A DNA stretch of 64,000 bases from Bombilactobacillus thymidiniphilus (GCF_023380245.1 NZ_CP093365.1:620001-684000); one strand, 5' to 3'. Counted from the first letter of the stretch, positions 8,989 through 17,845 are shown. Notes: generated from the sequence alone by a model not told the origin. A program made the numbers and translations.

Positions 8989-10533
8989 TTATTCCCACTC
9001 AATCGTTGCTGGCGGCTTAGAAGTAATATCATAAACGACACGATTAACATGCGCCACTTCATTAGTGATCCGCGTGGAAACTTGTGCTAACACATCCCAG
9101 GGAATTCTAGCAAAGTCAGCAGTCATCCCGTCGATTGAATTAATTGCGCGAATACCAACCGTATAATCGTATGTACGCCCATCACCCATCACGCCAACAC
9201 TTTTTATTCCAGTCAAAACTGTAAAATATTGCCAAATTTTTTCTTGCAACCCAGCATTTTTAATTTCTGACCGCAAAATGCTATCACTAGCACGCACAAT
9301 AGCCAATTTATCTGCTGTTACTTCACCTAAAATCCTAATTCCCAAACCTGGTCCAGGAAAAGGTTGGCGCCATACTAAATCATGTGGCATGTCTAATTGC
9401 TCACCTAATTCACGCACTTCATCTTTAAATAGCGTTTTTAAGGGTTCAACCAAAGTAAAATGCATATCTTGTGGCAAACCACCAACATTATGATGTGATT
9501 TAATCGTCTTAGCAGTATCTGTACCACTTTCAATAACATCAGTGTACAGAGTACCTTGTGCTAAAAAATCAATCCCTTGTAATTTACGCGCTTCATCATC
9601 GAAGACTCGAATAAATTCATTACCAATAATCTTGCGTTTTTGCTCTGGATCAATTACACCCTTTAACTTAGCCAAAAAACGTGTCTGTGCGTTGACTTTA
9701 ATTACATTTAAGCCAAAATTGTCGACTAAACTAGCCATCACTTGCTCTGCTTCACCTTGTCGTAACAAACCGTGGTCAACAAAAATGCAAACTAGTTGAT
9801 CGCCAATTGCTTGATGCAATAAAACTGCCGCCACTGAAGAATCCACGCCTCCCGATAATCCTAGTAAAACTTTTTTTTCACCAACAGTAGCCTTAATTTG
9901 CGCTACTTGCTGAGAAATAAAATCTGTCATACTCCAATTAGCTTGTGCCTGGCAAATATTAAAAGAAAAATTACGCAAAATATCCATACCATACTCACTA
10001 TTTTGCACTTCTGGATGAAATTGCACACCATAAAAATTGCGTTTGAGATCACCCACTGCAGCTAATGGCGTTTGTTCGCTTGTTGCTAAAACTGTAAAAC
10101 TCTGCGGCAACTTCGTCACACGATCACCGTGACTCATCCAAACATATTGTTGCAGTGGTGTATTGGCAAATAATTTATCTTCTGACGTCGTTAGTTTCAA
10201 TTGCGCACGACCATATTCCGGTACTCCGGCTGCTTCAACTTCCCCTCCTAATTCACGCATCATCAACTGCATACCATAACATATTCCCAAAATAGGAATC
10301 CCTAATTGCCAAATTGCCGGATCAATATTAAAAGCACCAGAATCATAAACACTGTGGGGACCACCCGACAAAATAAGCCCCTTAGGGGCACACTTTTTTA
10401 TTTCCCGTGCAGTCGTGGTATGTGGTAGTAATTCAGAATAAACTCCCAGATCGCGTATCCGGCGCGTAATCAATTGATTATACTGACTACCATAATCCAA
10501 AACCATGATGCTATCAGCTACCATCTGTCCCAT
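8989..10533 (-). CDS. guaA: GMP synthase (glutamine-hydrolysing)
   Basis: Converts XMP to GMP using glutamine and ATP. The N-terminal class I glutamine amidotransferase domain contains the nucleophile Cys in GICYGMQL (about residue 86) and the His-Glu partner in GVQFHPEV. The ATP-pyrophosphatase domain starts with the P-loop [11 protein letters not shown] near 223-233. The C-terminal dimerisation domain ends with the typical [11 protein letters not shown]. The length of 514 residues is standard. Start ATG lies 7 bases after AAAGGGG. No guanine riboswitch is present, since only 12 bases separate it from the upstream gene. Confidence 0.97.
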   Translation of the reverse strand: MGQMVADSIMVLDYGSQYNQLITRRIRDLGVYSELLPHTTTAREIKKCAPKGLILSGGPHSVYDSGAFNIDPAIWQLGIPILGICYGMQLMMRELGGEVEAAGVPEYGRAQLKLTTSEDKLFANTPLQQYVWMSHGDRVTKLPQSFTVLATSEQTPLAAVGDLKRNFYGVQFHPEVQNSEYGMDILRNFSFNICQAQANWSMTDFISQQVAQIKATVGEKKVLLGLSGGVDSSVAAVLLHQAIGDQLVCIFVDHGLLRQGEAEQVMASLVDNFGLNVIKVNAQTRFLAKLKGVIDPEQKRKIIGNEFIRVFDDEARKLQGIDFLAQGTLYTDVIESGTDTAKTIKSHHNVGGLPQDMHFTLVEPLKTLFKDEVRELGEQLDMPHDLVWRQPFPGPGLGIRILGEVTADKLAIVRASDSILRSEIKNAGLQEKIWQYFTVLTGIKSVGVMGDGRTYDYTVGIRAINSIDGMTADFARIPWDVLAQVSTRITNEVAHVNRVVYDITSKPPATIEWE

Positions 10534-10545
10534 GACACTGCCCCT

Positions 10546-11217
10546 TTAAATTAAGATAACCCGCAATAAGGCAATAAAAACGCCCAACATGATACTAATT
10601 TTAAAGTTATGCGTTGCTAAATAAATCGTGGCCAGCAAACAACCAATAATAAAGTAAATAAAGAAATTAATTAAATGTGCTATTTCCATATTCAATAGTC
10701 CAAAAATCAAACCACTGCTGATAATACCTAGAATGGTTGACGATAGTTTCGGTTTGCGCCAAAAATAGTTAAATAAAAAACCTGTAGTTACAAATTGTTG
10801 TTCAACTGAAATAATTAGTCCTGAAGCGACTAAATCAAACCAAAAAGCTACTTTACCGCGATCTAAATAGTCGGTATCGCCCACTAAATACGGAAACCTT
10901 CCATGAGCTTTTAAATAACTAATGACCGTCAAGAATATACCAACAACTAAAATTGTAAACAAAATTAAGCTGAAATATTCACCAATTCCACGCCACAAAC
11001 TTTGCTTCTCATCTATAAAAGCACTATTTTCATGTCTATAGCGCTTAACCATCAAACACAAAATGATAATTGACCCGATAATAAAAAGGACCACATTTAA
11101 ATAATTAAGACCAGTTTTTGTTAAACAAAAATGCTCCCATTTTTGCGATACCAAAACTAACACAAGCCATAAACAGTACCACACCGTTCGAATGACTGGA
11201 GATTTTAATGATTCCAT
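10546..11217 (-). CDS. Degenerate CPBP-family (Abi/CAAX-like) membrane protein
   Basis: A 223-residue protein with about six membrane helices. The C-terminal half follows the CPBP intramembrane protease pattern: VEQQFVTTGFLF (place of EExxxRG), FGLLNMEIAH (place of FxxxH) and THNFKISIMLG (place of the last His motif). The second Glu, the Arg and both active-site His positions appear substituted, so proteolytic activity is doubtful. The start at 11217 (ATG after GGTGG) is chosen because a longer frame to 11448 would run through the divergent lipoprotein gene. It is likely co-transcribed with guaA. Confidence 0.6.
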   Translation of the reverse strand: MESLKSPVIRTVWYCLWLVLVLVSQKWEHFCLTKTGLNYLNVVLFIIGSIIILCLMVKRYRHENSAFIDEKQSLWRGIGEYFSLILFTILVVGIFLTVISYLKAHGRFPYLVGDTDYLDRGKVAFWFDLVASGLIISVEQQFVTTGFLFNYFWRKPKLSSTILGIISSGLIFGLLNMEIAHLINFFIYFIIGCLLATIYLATHNFKISIMLGVFIALLRVILI

Positions 11218-11356
11218 TATTATTTTTCCACCTAAATTTATTAAACGCATTATAACATTTACTAGATCCCTGTAACAAATCAAGTTCTGTTGCTTTATTT
11301 CAAAACTGCTATAATATTTAATGTAATTACAAATTAGTGAAAGCGTGGTTATATTT

Positions 11357-12040
11357 ATGTCTATTAAAAAAGTCGCTACGGTAATGACTGGTTTGACACT
11401 ACTTTTAGCCGGATGTTCCGCTTCAGGAAGTTTCAGCGCAAAGGTCACACCTAGTAGCCAAGCTTTTAAGCAACAAATTACTGGTACCGCAAAAAATAGT
11501 GCCGACGTTTACTACAAAACTGACAAAAAGGCTAAAAAAGCCGTTAAAGTTCATAAAGACAAGTTTACCATTAATGTCCCAATGGATATGAAGAAGCAAA
11601 CAGTAACTGTCAGCACAAAAAAGAATTTGTCCAAAGCCACTAAAGTTCAAGTAGCAAAGCCAAAAGTAGTAGTTTCAGCTACTAAATTCGCAAAGGGGTT
11701 CAACAAAACTAAAGAAGTAACTGGTAAGATGTCTGGTGACCTCCCTCAAACAAATAAAACCTTAAACATTATGTTCAGCCCTGTTATCACTTATCATATT
11801 TTAGCTAACAAGAACCAAATTTATAGTCTGCGCCTCGAATCGAAAAACTTTGATGATCCTGCTAGTCAACCACATATTGATTCTTTAGCTAGTGGTTTAG
11901 GACTCAAGCGTAATTCTCTTAATGATTTAGTTGCTCATGCTAAAAAACATAAGAACAAACCGCAATCACAAACAATTAAAGGTTACTACGTTACTGCAAC
12001 AATGAAAGACAAGCATCTAAACATCGACATTAACAAATAA
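11357..12040 (+). CDS. Putative lipoprotein of unknown function
   Basis: The N-terminus is a lipoprotein signal with the lipobox LLAGC (Cys about residue 20). The mature part, roughly 205 residues, is rich in Lys, Thr and Val. It begins with a segment that looks like an Ig-like beta domain (ITGTAKNSADVYYKT), followed by a domain I do not recognise. The ATG at 11357 is preferred to an in-frame GTG at 11345 because it encodes a canonical signal start (MSIKK). The gene is monocistronic and divergent from the CPBP-like gene. Function unknown. Confidence 0.75.
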   Translation: MSIKKVATVMTGLTLLLAGCSASGSFSAKVTPSSQAFKQQITGTAKNSADVYYKTDKKAKKAVKVHKDKFTINVPMDMKKQTVTVSTKKNLSKATKVQVAKPKVVVSATKFAKGFNKTKEVTGKMSGDLPQTNKTLNIMFSPVITYHILANKNQIYSLRLESKNFDDPASQPHIDSLASGLGLKRNSLNDLVAHAKKHKNKPQSQTIKGYYVTATMKDKHLNIDINK

Positions 12041-12046
12041 CCTTAT

Positions 12047-12078
12047 AAAAAACGGATATCAAATGATATCCGTTTTTT
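12047..12078. terminator. Bidirectional terminator overlapping a stop codon
   Basis: A 14-base perfect inverted repeat (12047-12060 with 12065-12078) flanked by A and T runs. The stop codon of the convergent TetR gene lies inside the hairpin. Confidence 0.88.
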
Positions 12079-12631
12079 GTATATCCGATGCAATTTCAGC
12101 AGAATGCACTTTGCTTAAATAAATTTTGGATAATTGTTTACTAATATCTGCTATTTTATCAGGCAACCCTGCCATTACCCAATAGCGAATTAGACCAAAA
12201 AAGCCACAAACAAAATACATTGTTGTGTAAAAAGAGTGCTTAGGTTGTAAACCATTAATAACACATTCTGTAATATCAGTCGTAAAATAAAAGAACGACT
12301 CATCCCCCAGCAACACCTTAAATATTTTCAAGTTATCTTTAATGTAAAGTAGAAATTCTTCTAGGACACTGGACTCATAAAAGGATAACCCATCTTCTCC
12401 TTGAACAGTTATTAAACTATCCATTAGGTACGTCCTAACTTGTTGTTCAACGTCCGTAATCACTTCCAAAAGATTGTGATAATGCGCATAAAAAGTGGAA
12501 CGATTCACATTAGCCGTAACACACAGTTGCTTGACAGTAATATCATCAAATCTTTCAGTTTGCATTAGATCAATAAGTGCAGTTTGTAAAGATTGCTTTG
12601 TATAACTAATGCGTCTATTATGGGATGTCAT
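12059..12631 (-). CDS. TetR/AcrR family transcriptional regulator (paralogue 2 of 4)
   Basis: 190 residues. The DNA-binding helices read ITVKQLCVTANVNRSTFYAHY near residues 31-51, and the ligand domain contains CGFFGLIRYWV near 150-160. Strong sequence kinship to the genes at 3408, 13123 and 42048. GGAGGG lies 6 bases before the ATG. No obvious target gene is adjacent. An ACTACA/TGTAGT inverted repeat at 12694-12718 upstream could be an autoregulatory operator, which is inference. The stop codon is embedded in the terminator hairpin. Confidence 0.85.
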   Translation of the reverse strand: MTSHNRRISYTKQSLQTALIDLMQTERFDDITVKQLCVTANVNRSTFYAHYHNLLEVITDVEQQVRTYLMDSLITVQGEDGLSFYESSVLEEFLLYIKDNLKIFKVLLGDESFFYFTTDITECVINGLQPKHSFYTTMYFVCGFFGLIRYWVMAGLPDKIADISKQLSKIYLSKVHSAEIASDIQKTDII

Positions 12632-12717
12632 CCAAAGCCCTCCTTCATAATTTTTCTATCCAAAACAACAATAACTAAAATCCTGTCGGTTTTACTACAC
12701 TTTTACATTTTTTGTAG

Positions 12718-12746
12718 TTGTACCATGAAAATTAATTGGATATTAT
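12718..12746 (+). promoter_or_regulatory. Putative promoter for the structured RNA candidate
   Basis: TTGTAC at 12718-12723 and TATTAT at 12741-12746 are separated by exactly 17 bases. The -35 match is poor (3 of 6), the -10 is good (5 of 6). Predicted start is near 12752. Confidence 0.35.
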
Positions 12747-12750
12747 ATAG

Positions 12751-13137
12751 GAGCTGGTCAAGAAACCCCATTTGAGATCAGCAATGAACTTATTCGGGAC
12801 ATTAGCAATTAACATAGATCTAACTCTTAATTCGATGTTAGTTATTAACAAGCCCCTTGTAAAAAGATAGTTATTGCAGAAAACTATCACACCTCAAACA
12901 AATAACGCTACATTAATTGATTATTCCTCCCCCGAATAATCATTAAATGTAGCGCCGAACAACATTAATAATCCAAACACATAACGTTCTTCCCGGAACA
13001 ATTAGTTGAGTTATTAATGCTATAAACCCCAGTCAGTTGGCTTTACAAACATAATCAACTAAAATTGTACCACGTTTATGTCAACTTGTATAGGATAAAT
13101 AAAAAAGCCTGACTTTCCCCAGTTAAGGCTTTTTTAT
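12751..13137 (+). ncRNA. Candidate multi-hairpin RNA with repeated C-rich loops
   Basis: The 490-base gap between two TetR genes has no plausible coding frame but dense inverted repeats. On the plus strand these fold into: a hairpin 12753-12782 with CCCC in the loop; 12848-12860 (ACAAG/CTTGT, loop CCC); 12866-12888 (GATAGTT/AACTATC); a long hairpin 12907-12953 with loop CTCCCCC; 12963-13019 (CATTAATAA/TTATTAATG) enclosing GTTC-TTCCC-GGAAC; an open CCCC at 13027-13030; and a final terminator hairpin 13107-13129 with TTTCCCC in its loop and a T-run. The minus strand would show G-rich loops and has its own -10-like TACAAT near 13063-13068, so the direction is not certain. I do not recognise a known RNA family. 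Confidence 0.5.
13101..13136. terminator. Bidirectional terminator
   Basis: GCCTGACT (13107-13114) pairs with AGTTAAGGC (13121-13129) with one bulge. A-runs and T-runs flank it on both sides, so it can end the plus-strand RNA candidate and the minus-strand TetR gene, whose stop codon lies inside the stem. Confidence 0.75.
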
Positions 13138-13686
13138 TTGGCCATCTTCAGACATAAAGGTATTTAAATAAACAAACGATAACTGATTACTAAATTCTTC
13201 CACAGATTCTTTCATATCTTGAAATAGCCAATAGCGCACTGCACTAAAAAAGCCTACTACATTATATAAAGTCGTGTGATAAGAATGATTAGTGTTCAGT
13301 AAAGAAACAAAATCAATTGTAATATTTTTGCAAAAAACAAAGAAAAATTCTGGTGAAAAAAGAGCCTTATATACTAATTCATTAGCTTGCACGCTATTCA
13401 AACATTTTTGTACTAATTCGGCATAATGATAGTTAGTGTCTTTAGTCTCCAACCATTTTTTTAAAGCAGCCACAATTAAACCTTGCCGATAATCCATGAT
13501 TTCAGATAATACTTCCATAATGTTTCGATAATGATCATAAAACGTCGAACGATTAATACCGGCTTGATCACATAACGATTTAATTGTAATTTCATCAAGA
13601 TGCCTTTTTTGCAATAGTAGAATTAATGAATCTTGCAATGCAACTTGTGTTCGCTTGTATCTGCTAGTATTACTTTTCAAAATCAA
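13123..13686 (-). CDS. TetR/AcrR family transcriptional regulator (paralogue 3 of 4)
   Basis: 187 residues from the TTG at 13686, which lies 5 bases after AAAGGAG. A second TTG two codons on is also possible, and a longer frame to 13734 lacks a ribosome site. The helix-turn-helix reads ITIKSLCDQAGINRSTFYDHY, and the ligand domain contains VGFFSAVRYWL. It is separated from paralogue 2 by the RNA candidate. No adjacent transporter or enzyme suggests its target. Confidence 0.82.
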   Translation of the reverse strand: MILKSNTSRYKRTQVALQDSLILLLQKRHLDEITIKSLCDQAGINRSTFYDHYRNIMEVLSEIMDYRQGLIVAALKKWLETKDTNYHYAELVQKCLNSVQANELVYKALFSPEFFFVFCKNITIDFVSLLNTNHSYHTTLYNVVGFFSAVRYWLFQDMKESVEEFSNQLSFVYLNTFMSEDGQIKKP

Positions 13687-13806
13687 CTGTTCTCCTTTAC
13701 AAATTAACATCTTACTAGCCATTAAGAATAACACGAATCACCCAAATAAAGCTAATTATTTCACAAAATATTATTTTAGAAATATAAAAAATGTCCTAAA
13801 CTGCCT

Positions 13807-14391
13807 TTAGTGCGCAACGTTTAGCATTTCTAAAAATGTAAATTTATTATTTTCAAATGTAAAATGCAATACACAACAATTCGGTAGTGGCAAATATTGC
13901 TTAACTTGCGCATAATCCAGCCAGTTTAATAAAAACATAAAACAAGCTCCACCGTGACTTACAGCTAAAACCTGTTGAGTATTATCTACTTGCATAATTT
14001 GCTGCAAAGTTCGTACCATACGTTGTTGTACTTGCGTGGCAGATTCGCCGTCAAAATCTAGAAAAAAATCACCATAAGAAATTTGCCCAGCAGCATGTGG
14101 TGGATTTAAAGATTCACTCTCGCCTTCAAAAACACCAAAATTCCATTCTTTCAGTCCCTTTACACGTTCATACGATTGCTTGGTAACTAACTCCAAAGTG
14201 TCGCTAGCTCGCTCCTGTGTGGAAGAATAAGCATGATCAAAAGTTAGATGCTGCTTTTGAAAATACTGACCCACTTTTTGCGCATCCAAAATACCTTTAT
14301 TTGTTAAAGGTGAATCGCTCGCACCTTGAATTTTATGCAATTTATTGAACAAAGTCTGTCCATGACGCATCAAGTATAGATCTTTTTTCAT
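13807..14391 (-). CDS. Histidine phosphatase family protein (phosphoglycerate mutase-like)
   Basis: 194 residues with the catalytic RHG motif in LMRHGQTLFN near the N-terminus, phosphohistidine site. The second active-site His is in AVSHGGACFMF near 145. GxxxSPLT follows the usual substrate-pocket pattern. The ATG at 14391 is preferred because GGGGG lies 9 bases upstream. Family members act on sugar phosphates, nucleotides or cofactor precursors, and the substrate here is unknown. A distant paralogue lies at 60787. Confidence 0.85.
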   Translation of the reverse strand: MKKDLYLMRHGQTLFNKLHKIQGASDSPLTNKGILDAQKVGQYFQKQHLTFDHAYSSTQERASDTLELVTKQSYERVKGLKEWNFGVFEGESESLNPPHAAGQISYGDFFLDFDGESATQVQQRMVRTLQQIMQVDNTQQVLAVSHGGACFMFLLNWLDYAQVKQYLPLPNCCVLHFTFENNKFTFLEMLNVAH

Positions 14392-14480
14392 TGTCATTTA
14401 CCCCCAGTCAATATTTTAGCACTTGGAGTTTGCTCCATCACAAGTTTATAATATGGCATACCATATATGCGAGAGGATTT

Positions 14481-14939
14481 ATGCAACTGAATTTTAATAT
14501 TGCCCAATCAAAGGATTATAACAAGATAATTGATATTTACAATCAAGACATTGCCAGCAAGAAAAGTTGGTTTGCTTCTTTTGATCCTCATAAACGTCCA
14601 CTTTGAACTATTACAACTGAGCATCAAACCATGAGCTGGCTAAGTTTGAGTAATTTTTATGGACGTTTGGCTTATCAGTAAGTGGCTGAATTAAGCATTT
14701 ATCTAGATCAGAATTACCAACATCAAGGAATTGGTCAACAAGCACTTAATTTTGTAATTAGTCAATTAGTTTCCTTAAAAATTGAAACTTTGCTTACTTT
14801 TATTTTTAGTAATAATCAAGCTAGCATTAAGCTTTTTCAGAAAAATAATTTTGAACTCTGGGAACATTTAACAGCGGTCGCACAAATGGTTCCTACAGAT
14901 CCCAAACTAGATTTAGAAATTTGGGGACGCCATTTTTAA
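14481..14939 (+). pseudogene. GNAT acetyltransferase (phosphinothricin-type), two nonsense mutations
   Basis: One continuous reading frame from ATG 14481 to 14939 matches the phosphinothricin/methionine-sulfone acetyltransferase pattern along its whole length: IYNQDI near the start, WLSLSNFYGRLAYQ in the centre, then VAELSIYLD, the acetyl-CoA loop HQGIGQQAL, and SIKLFQKNNFE. It is interrupted by an in-frame TGA at 14604-14606 and a TAA at 14679-14681. Because the frame is preserved on both sides, this is a recent loss. Its last 4 bases overlap the convergent hydrolase gene. Confidence 0.8.
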
Positions 14940-15847
14940 GCAAACACTTGCTGACAAAAATCTGCAATCATTTGATAATATCGTCGAGGTTGTGCTTCTA
15001 TCGCACGAATATGCGCAGCATCAGCAAAGCTGACCAATTTGGCTTTCCCGCCAGCCACATTATACAATTGCTCAGACATTTCCGGTGGCACAGTCGTATC
15101 CTTTAATCCACGGACAAATAAGAGTGGTATTTTATTATTCAAAACAGCTTTTGAAGCACTGATATTGGAGTAAAAACTACCAACTATTAGTCGTGACCAT
15201 AACGAGAGCAAAGGTGTAATTGGCTTAGCCGATAAGCCAGTCTGGCGATGAATGTTGTAATCCATGATATCTTTGGCATTTGTGTAACTAGAATCAGCTA
15301 CTACTCCTTTCAAAGTGGTAGGTAATTGTAAACTCAAACTTTGCAATACCGTGGCTGCTCCCATTGAAGCACCAAATAAAATCAAATTATGATTCAGTTG
15401 CTTACTGGTTAATACGTGCCATAACCAATTTTGTACGTCATATTTTTCTAAATGACCATAACTCATATATCGTCCGGCACTCATTCCAGCTGCGCGATTA
15501 TCTGGCTGTAAAACATTGAATCCTAACTTATAAAACACTGCACCAATTTTATCCAAAGAATAATGATCCACACCAAAACCATGAACTAAGATTACGGTGC
15601 CCTTGTTTTTTGAATTACAGGTCAGACTAGCTACTAATTGTAAGTTGTCAAAAGAAGTTAACATGACCCTTTGTTTAGGTAATTGTTTAAATTCTTGTGC
15701 CCATAACATTGCTTGGTTATCAGCAGCAAATTTAGGCGGGGTACTTTTCAGCGACTTGCTGTCACGCTGATGTACATATTTAAATAATCCATAACCAACT
15801 GACAAAATTCCTAGCACACCGGTTAATAATGTTTTTTTCTTAAGCAT
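14936..15847 (-). CDS. Membrane-anchored alpha/beta hydrolase
   Basis: 303 residues. An N-terminal hydrophobic segment (about 8-24) anchors the enzyme, with the catalytic domain outside. VILVHGFGVDHYS is the oxyanion-hole strand, FGASMGAAT carries the nucleophile Ser (about 160), RGLKDTTVPP supplies the Asp and DAAHIRA the His. The arrangement matches the YqkD/BAAT-like family of serine hydrolases of unknown substrate. It ends 7 bases before the next minus-strand gene begins, suggesting co-transcription behind the MFS transporter at 15855. Confidence 0.85.
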   Translation of the reverse strand: MLKKKTLLTGVLGILSVGYGLFKYVHQRDSKSLKSTPPKFAADNQAMLWAQEFKQLPKQRVMLTSFDNLQLVASLTCNSKNKGTVILVHGFGVDHYSLDKIGAVFYKLGFNVLQPDNRAAGMSAGRYMSYGHLEKYDVQNWLWHVLTSKQLNHNLILFGASMGAATVLQSLSLQLPTTLKGVVADSSYTNAKDIMDYNIHRQTGLSAKPITPLLSLWSRLIVGSFYSNISASKAVLNNKIPLLFVRGLKDTTVPPEMSEQLYNVAGGKAKLVSFADAAHIRAIEAQPRRYYQMIADFCQQVFA

Positions 15848-15854
15848 TAATTAT

Positions 15855-17045
15855 CTACTCTTCCTTGACCAGTAAAGTTCCTACTGCTACCACAGCAATT
15901 GCTACGATAATTACATAAAATAATAGATCAAATGAGTATTGAGTGGCGATTAAACCACCTAAATAGGGGCCGATAGCCCGTCCCAATGAACCAAAAATTA
16001 CATAAAAACTTTGATAGCGTCCACGATTTTCCTCTGTAGCAAATTTATTCAAAATTGCTGGTATGGATGGAAAAGTAATTGATTCACCCACTGTCAAAAT
16101 AATGATGCTGATTACATATTGTAAATAATCATGGGCTCCAGGCAAAAAGAAAAAGGAGGAACTCATAATCAGTAAGCCTAGTGTAATTTGATACTTGATT
16201 TGCTTCAATAAACGACTAACAAATCGGTTCATTAAAGGTTGTACAATTATCAAAGAAGCTGCATTAATGCTGAACAACAGACTATAGTCACGCATCGTTA
16301 AATGATTATCTAACATGTATAAAGACAAATTACTATCCCATTGCGAATAGCCTAGCCAGACCACTAATACCGAAATACACAGTAAGAATAAATTTGTTCG
16401 CAACCTAATATAACTAATAGATCCTGCCTGTTGCTCTTGAATATGAGATTCTTGGCGTAATGATTCTTGTTGTTCAATATTACGCGTTCCATCTAAAATG
16501 GCTCCTTTAAAAAGAACGATGATAATACAACCTACAAAACATAATGCTGGCAAAAAGAACGTTAAAAAAATACTTCGTTGAAATATCAAGCTGACTAACA
16601 TGGAGCCAATGGCAATTCCTACATTGGCTGCTAAATACATAACGTTAAAAATTTTTTGAGAGTGTTGTCGATTTTGTGTGGCTACTAAAGCTGTGTATGA
16701 ATTGACTGCTGTGTAAGCAACTCCCATTCCTAACCCCACAAATGTTAAAATCAAGGCGTAAATTGGCCAAGTATGAAATACCGACAACGTAAGAAAGCCA
16801 ACAGCTGCAATACAATATCCTAATAACAGAGTTTTGCGGTGTGAGTAACGATCAAACAAGTAACCACCAATAAAATTTCCTAACATCATTACAAATGAAT
16901 ATAACATCAACACAGCTCCTGCTACGACCATAGATTCTTGCAAATTTTTGGTCATGAAAACAGTGTTAACAGGTAATATAAACCCCATTACTAAATTAAA
17001 AACAATATTCATCAATAAAAGCCAGCGTTGTTGTTCACTTTTCAC
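15855..17045 (-). CDS. MFS transporter, probable drug exporter
   Basis: About 396 residues with 12 predicted membrane segments. The MFS motif A loop between helices 2 and 3 reads GGYLFDRYSHRKTLL, and GLGMGVAYTAVNSY lies in helix 4. It resembles the MdtH/YttB-like multidrug group but the substrate cannot be read. The GTG at 17045 is chosen because AGAGGTGAT lies just upstream. An extension to 17084 lacks a ribosome site. Probably transcribed together with the downstream hydrolase. Confidence 0.8.
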   Translation of the reverse strand: MKSEQQRWLLLMNIVFNLVMGFILPVNTVFMTKNLQESMVVAGAVLMLYSFVMMLGNFIGGYLFDRYSHRKTLLLGYCIAAVGFLTLSVFHTWPIYALILTFVGLGMGVAYTAVNSYTALVATQNRQHSQKIFNVMYLAANVGIAIGSMLVSLIFQRSIFLTFFLPALCFVGCIIIVLFKGAILDGTRNIEQQESLRQESHIQEQQAGSISYIRLRTNLFLLCISVLVVWLGYSQWDSNLSLYMLDNHLTMRDYSLLFSINAASLIIVQPLMNRFVSRLLKQIKYQITLGLLIMSSSFFFLPGAHDYLQYVISIIILTVGESITFPSIPAILNKFATEENRGRYQSFYVIFGSLGRAIGPYLGGLIATQYSFDLLFYVIIVAIAVVAVGTLLVKEE

Positions 17046-17324
17046 CTTATCACCTCTAAAATTTTTTATTATATATATCTCCAATCCGTGCTATGTTCAG
17101 CTTAAAATACTAATACTCTTAATCAAGCTATGTAGTAAAATTTGCTACGAACCGCACCGAGCAGTTCTGAAAAATCACCATACAGTCTAGTTTGTAAAAA
17201 ATAAATAACATTAATACCCAAGATTATCAGTTATTTATCATAATTATTTTATTATCAAAAACAAATAATTACTCGTTAGATTTAGGGAAATTCTCTTCAT
17301 ATAATGGAGAATTTACTTCCAAAT
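17046..17324. other. Intergenic region without a recognised gene
   Basis: AT-rich DNA upstream of the MFS gene. The only structure I see is an 8-base inverted repeat, AAATTCTC/GAGAATTT, around 17288-17314. Confidence 0.5.
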
Positions 17325-17495
17325 AAAAAAGCCCTAATCAACTTGACTAAGGCTTTTAGTAGAACTGATTATTCATCAGGTTCAGCAACAGTTCACATCT
17401 GTCACCAAACACGTCACCGAATTCCGCCGGTTACTGATTAAACAGCTTGACGCTTCAAGAACGACTACTAATGTAGCCACTCGACTCATCGCATA
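17325..17495 (-). ncRNA. Candidate 6S RNA (ssrS-like)
   Basis: A free-standing transcription unit of about 170 bases without a coding frame. TATAAT (minus strand, 17506-17501) is preceded by a 4-of-6 -35 (TAGATA) at 17 bases. The end is a strong terminator, stem 17331-17353, with six U residues. The interior folds as one long hairpin: TTAGTAG near the 5' side pairs with CTACTAA near the terminator, and TCAGTAAC pairs with GTTGCTGA further in. Between them is a large bubble with small hairpins on each side (CTTGA/TCAAG and CTGAT/ATCAG). That shape fits 6S RNA, which mimics an open promoter and binds sigma-A RNA polymerase. Identification is by architecture only. Confidence 0.5.
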
Positions 17496-17607
17496 TCCAG
17501 ATTATAACACTGAGTAATGGCATTATCTATAATATAATTATATTTTTTTATAAAAATAATTGATTCATAAAAAGTAACTGAGAAATATTAAGCATAATAT
17601 TACACAA

Positions 17608-17637
17608 TAAAAAAGCTCATTACCTTATAGTAATGAA
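17608..17637 (-). terminator. rRNA operon terminator
   Basis: TCATTAC (17617-17623) pairs with GTAATGA (17630-17636) just after the 5S gene on the minus strand, followed by a U-run. Confidence 0.85.
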
Positions 17638-17651
17638 CCAAAAGAATCACC

Positions 17652-17772
17652 AAGCGTGGCAACGACCTATCCTCGCAGGCAGTTTCCCACCAACTACTTT
17701 CGGCGTTGAGAAGCTTAACTTCTGTGTTCGGCATGTCGACAGGTGTTTCCTCCTCGCTATCGCCACCACACT
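17652..17772 (-). rRNA. rrf: 5S ribosomal RNA
   Basis: On the minus strand the segment shows the 5S hallmarks: GTGGTGGCGATAGC at the 5' end, CCGAACACAGAAGTTAAG in loop B/C, and GTTGCCACGC at the 3' end pairing with the 5' end to form helix I. Ends are set by that pairing and may be off by one or two bases. Confidence 0.95.
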
Positions 17773-17802
17773 TGCTCTCTTCTCTTCTGAAAGAACCTTA
17801 GT

Positions 17803-17824
17803 CCTCTCAAAACTGAATATTAAG
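17803..17824 (-). other. 3' arm of the 23S rRNA processing stem
   Basis: This 22-base segment is nearly perfectly complementary to 20827-20847 on the other side of the 23S gene. The resulting stem would be the RNase III-type maturation site. Confidence 0.75.
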
Positions 17825-17845
17825 ATAATTCTTCACCTTCACTGC

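Noticed and set aside
10534-10545. Guanine riboswitch before guaA
   Set aside because: Only 12 bases separate guaA from the upstream co-directional gene.
11218-11448. N-terminal extension of the CPBP-like gene
   Set aside because: It overlaps the divergent lipoprotein gene and lacks a ribosome site.
13687-13734. Longer start of the TetR gene at 13123
   Set aside because: No ribosome site before 13734, while AAAGGAG lies just before TTG 13686.
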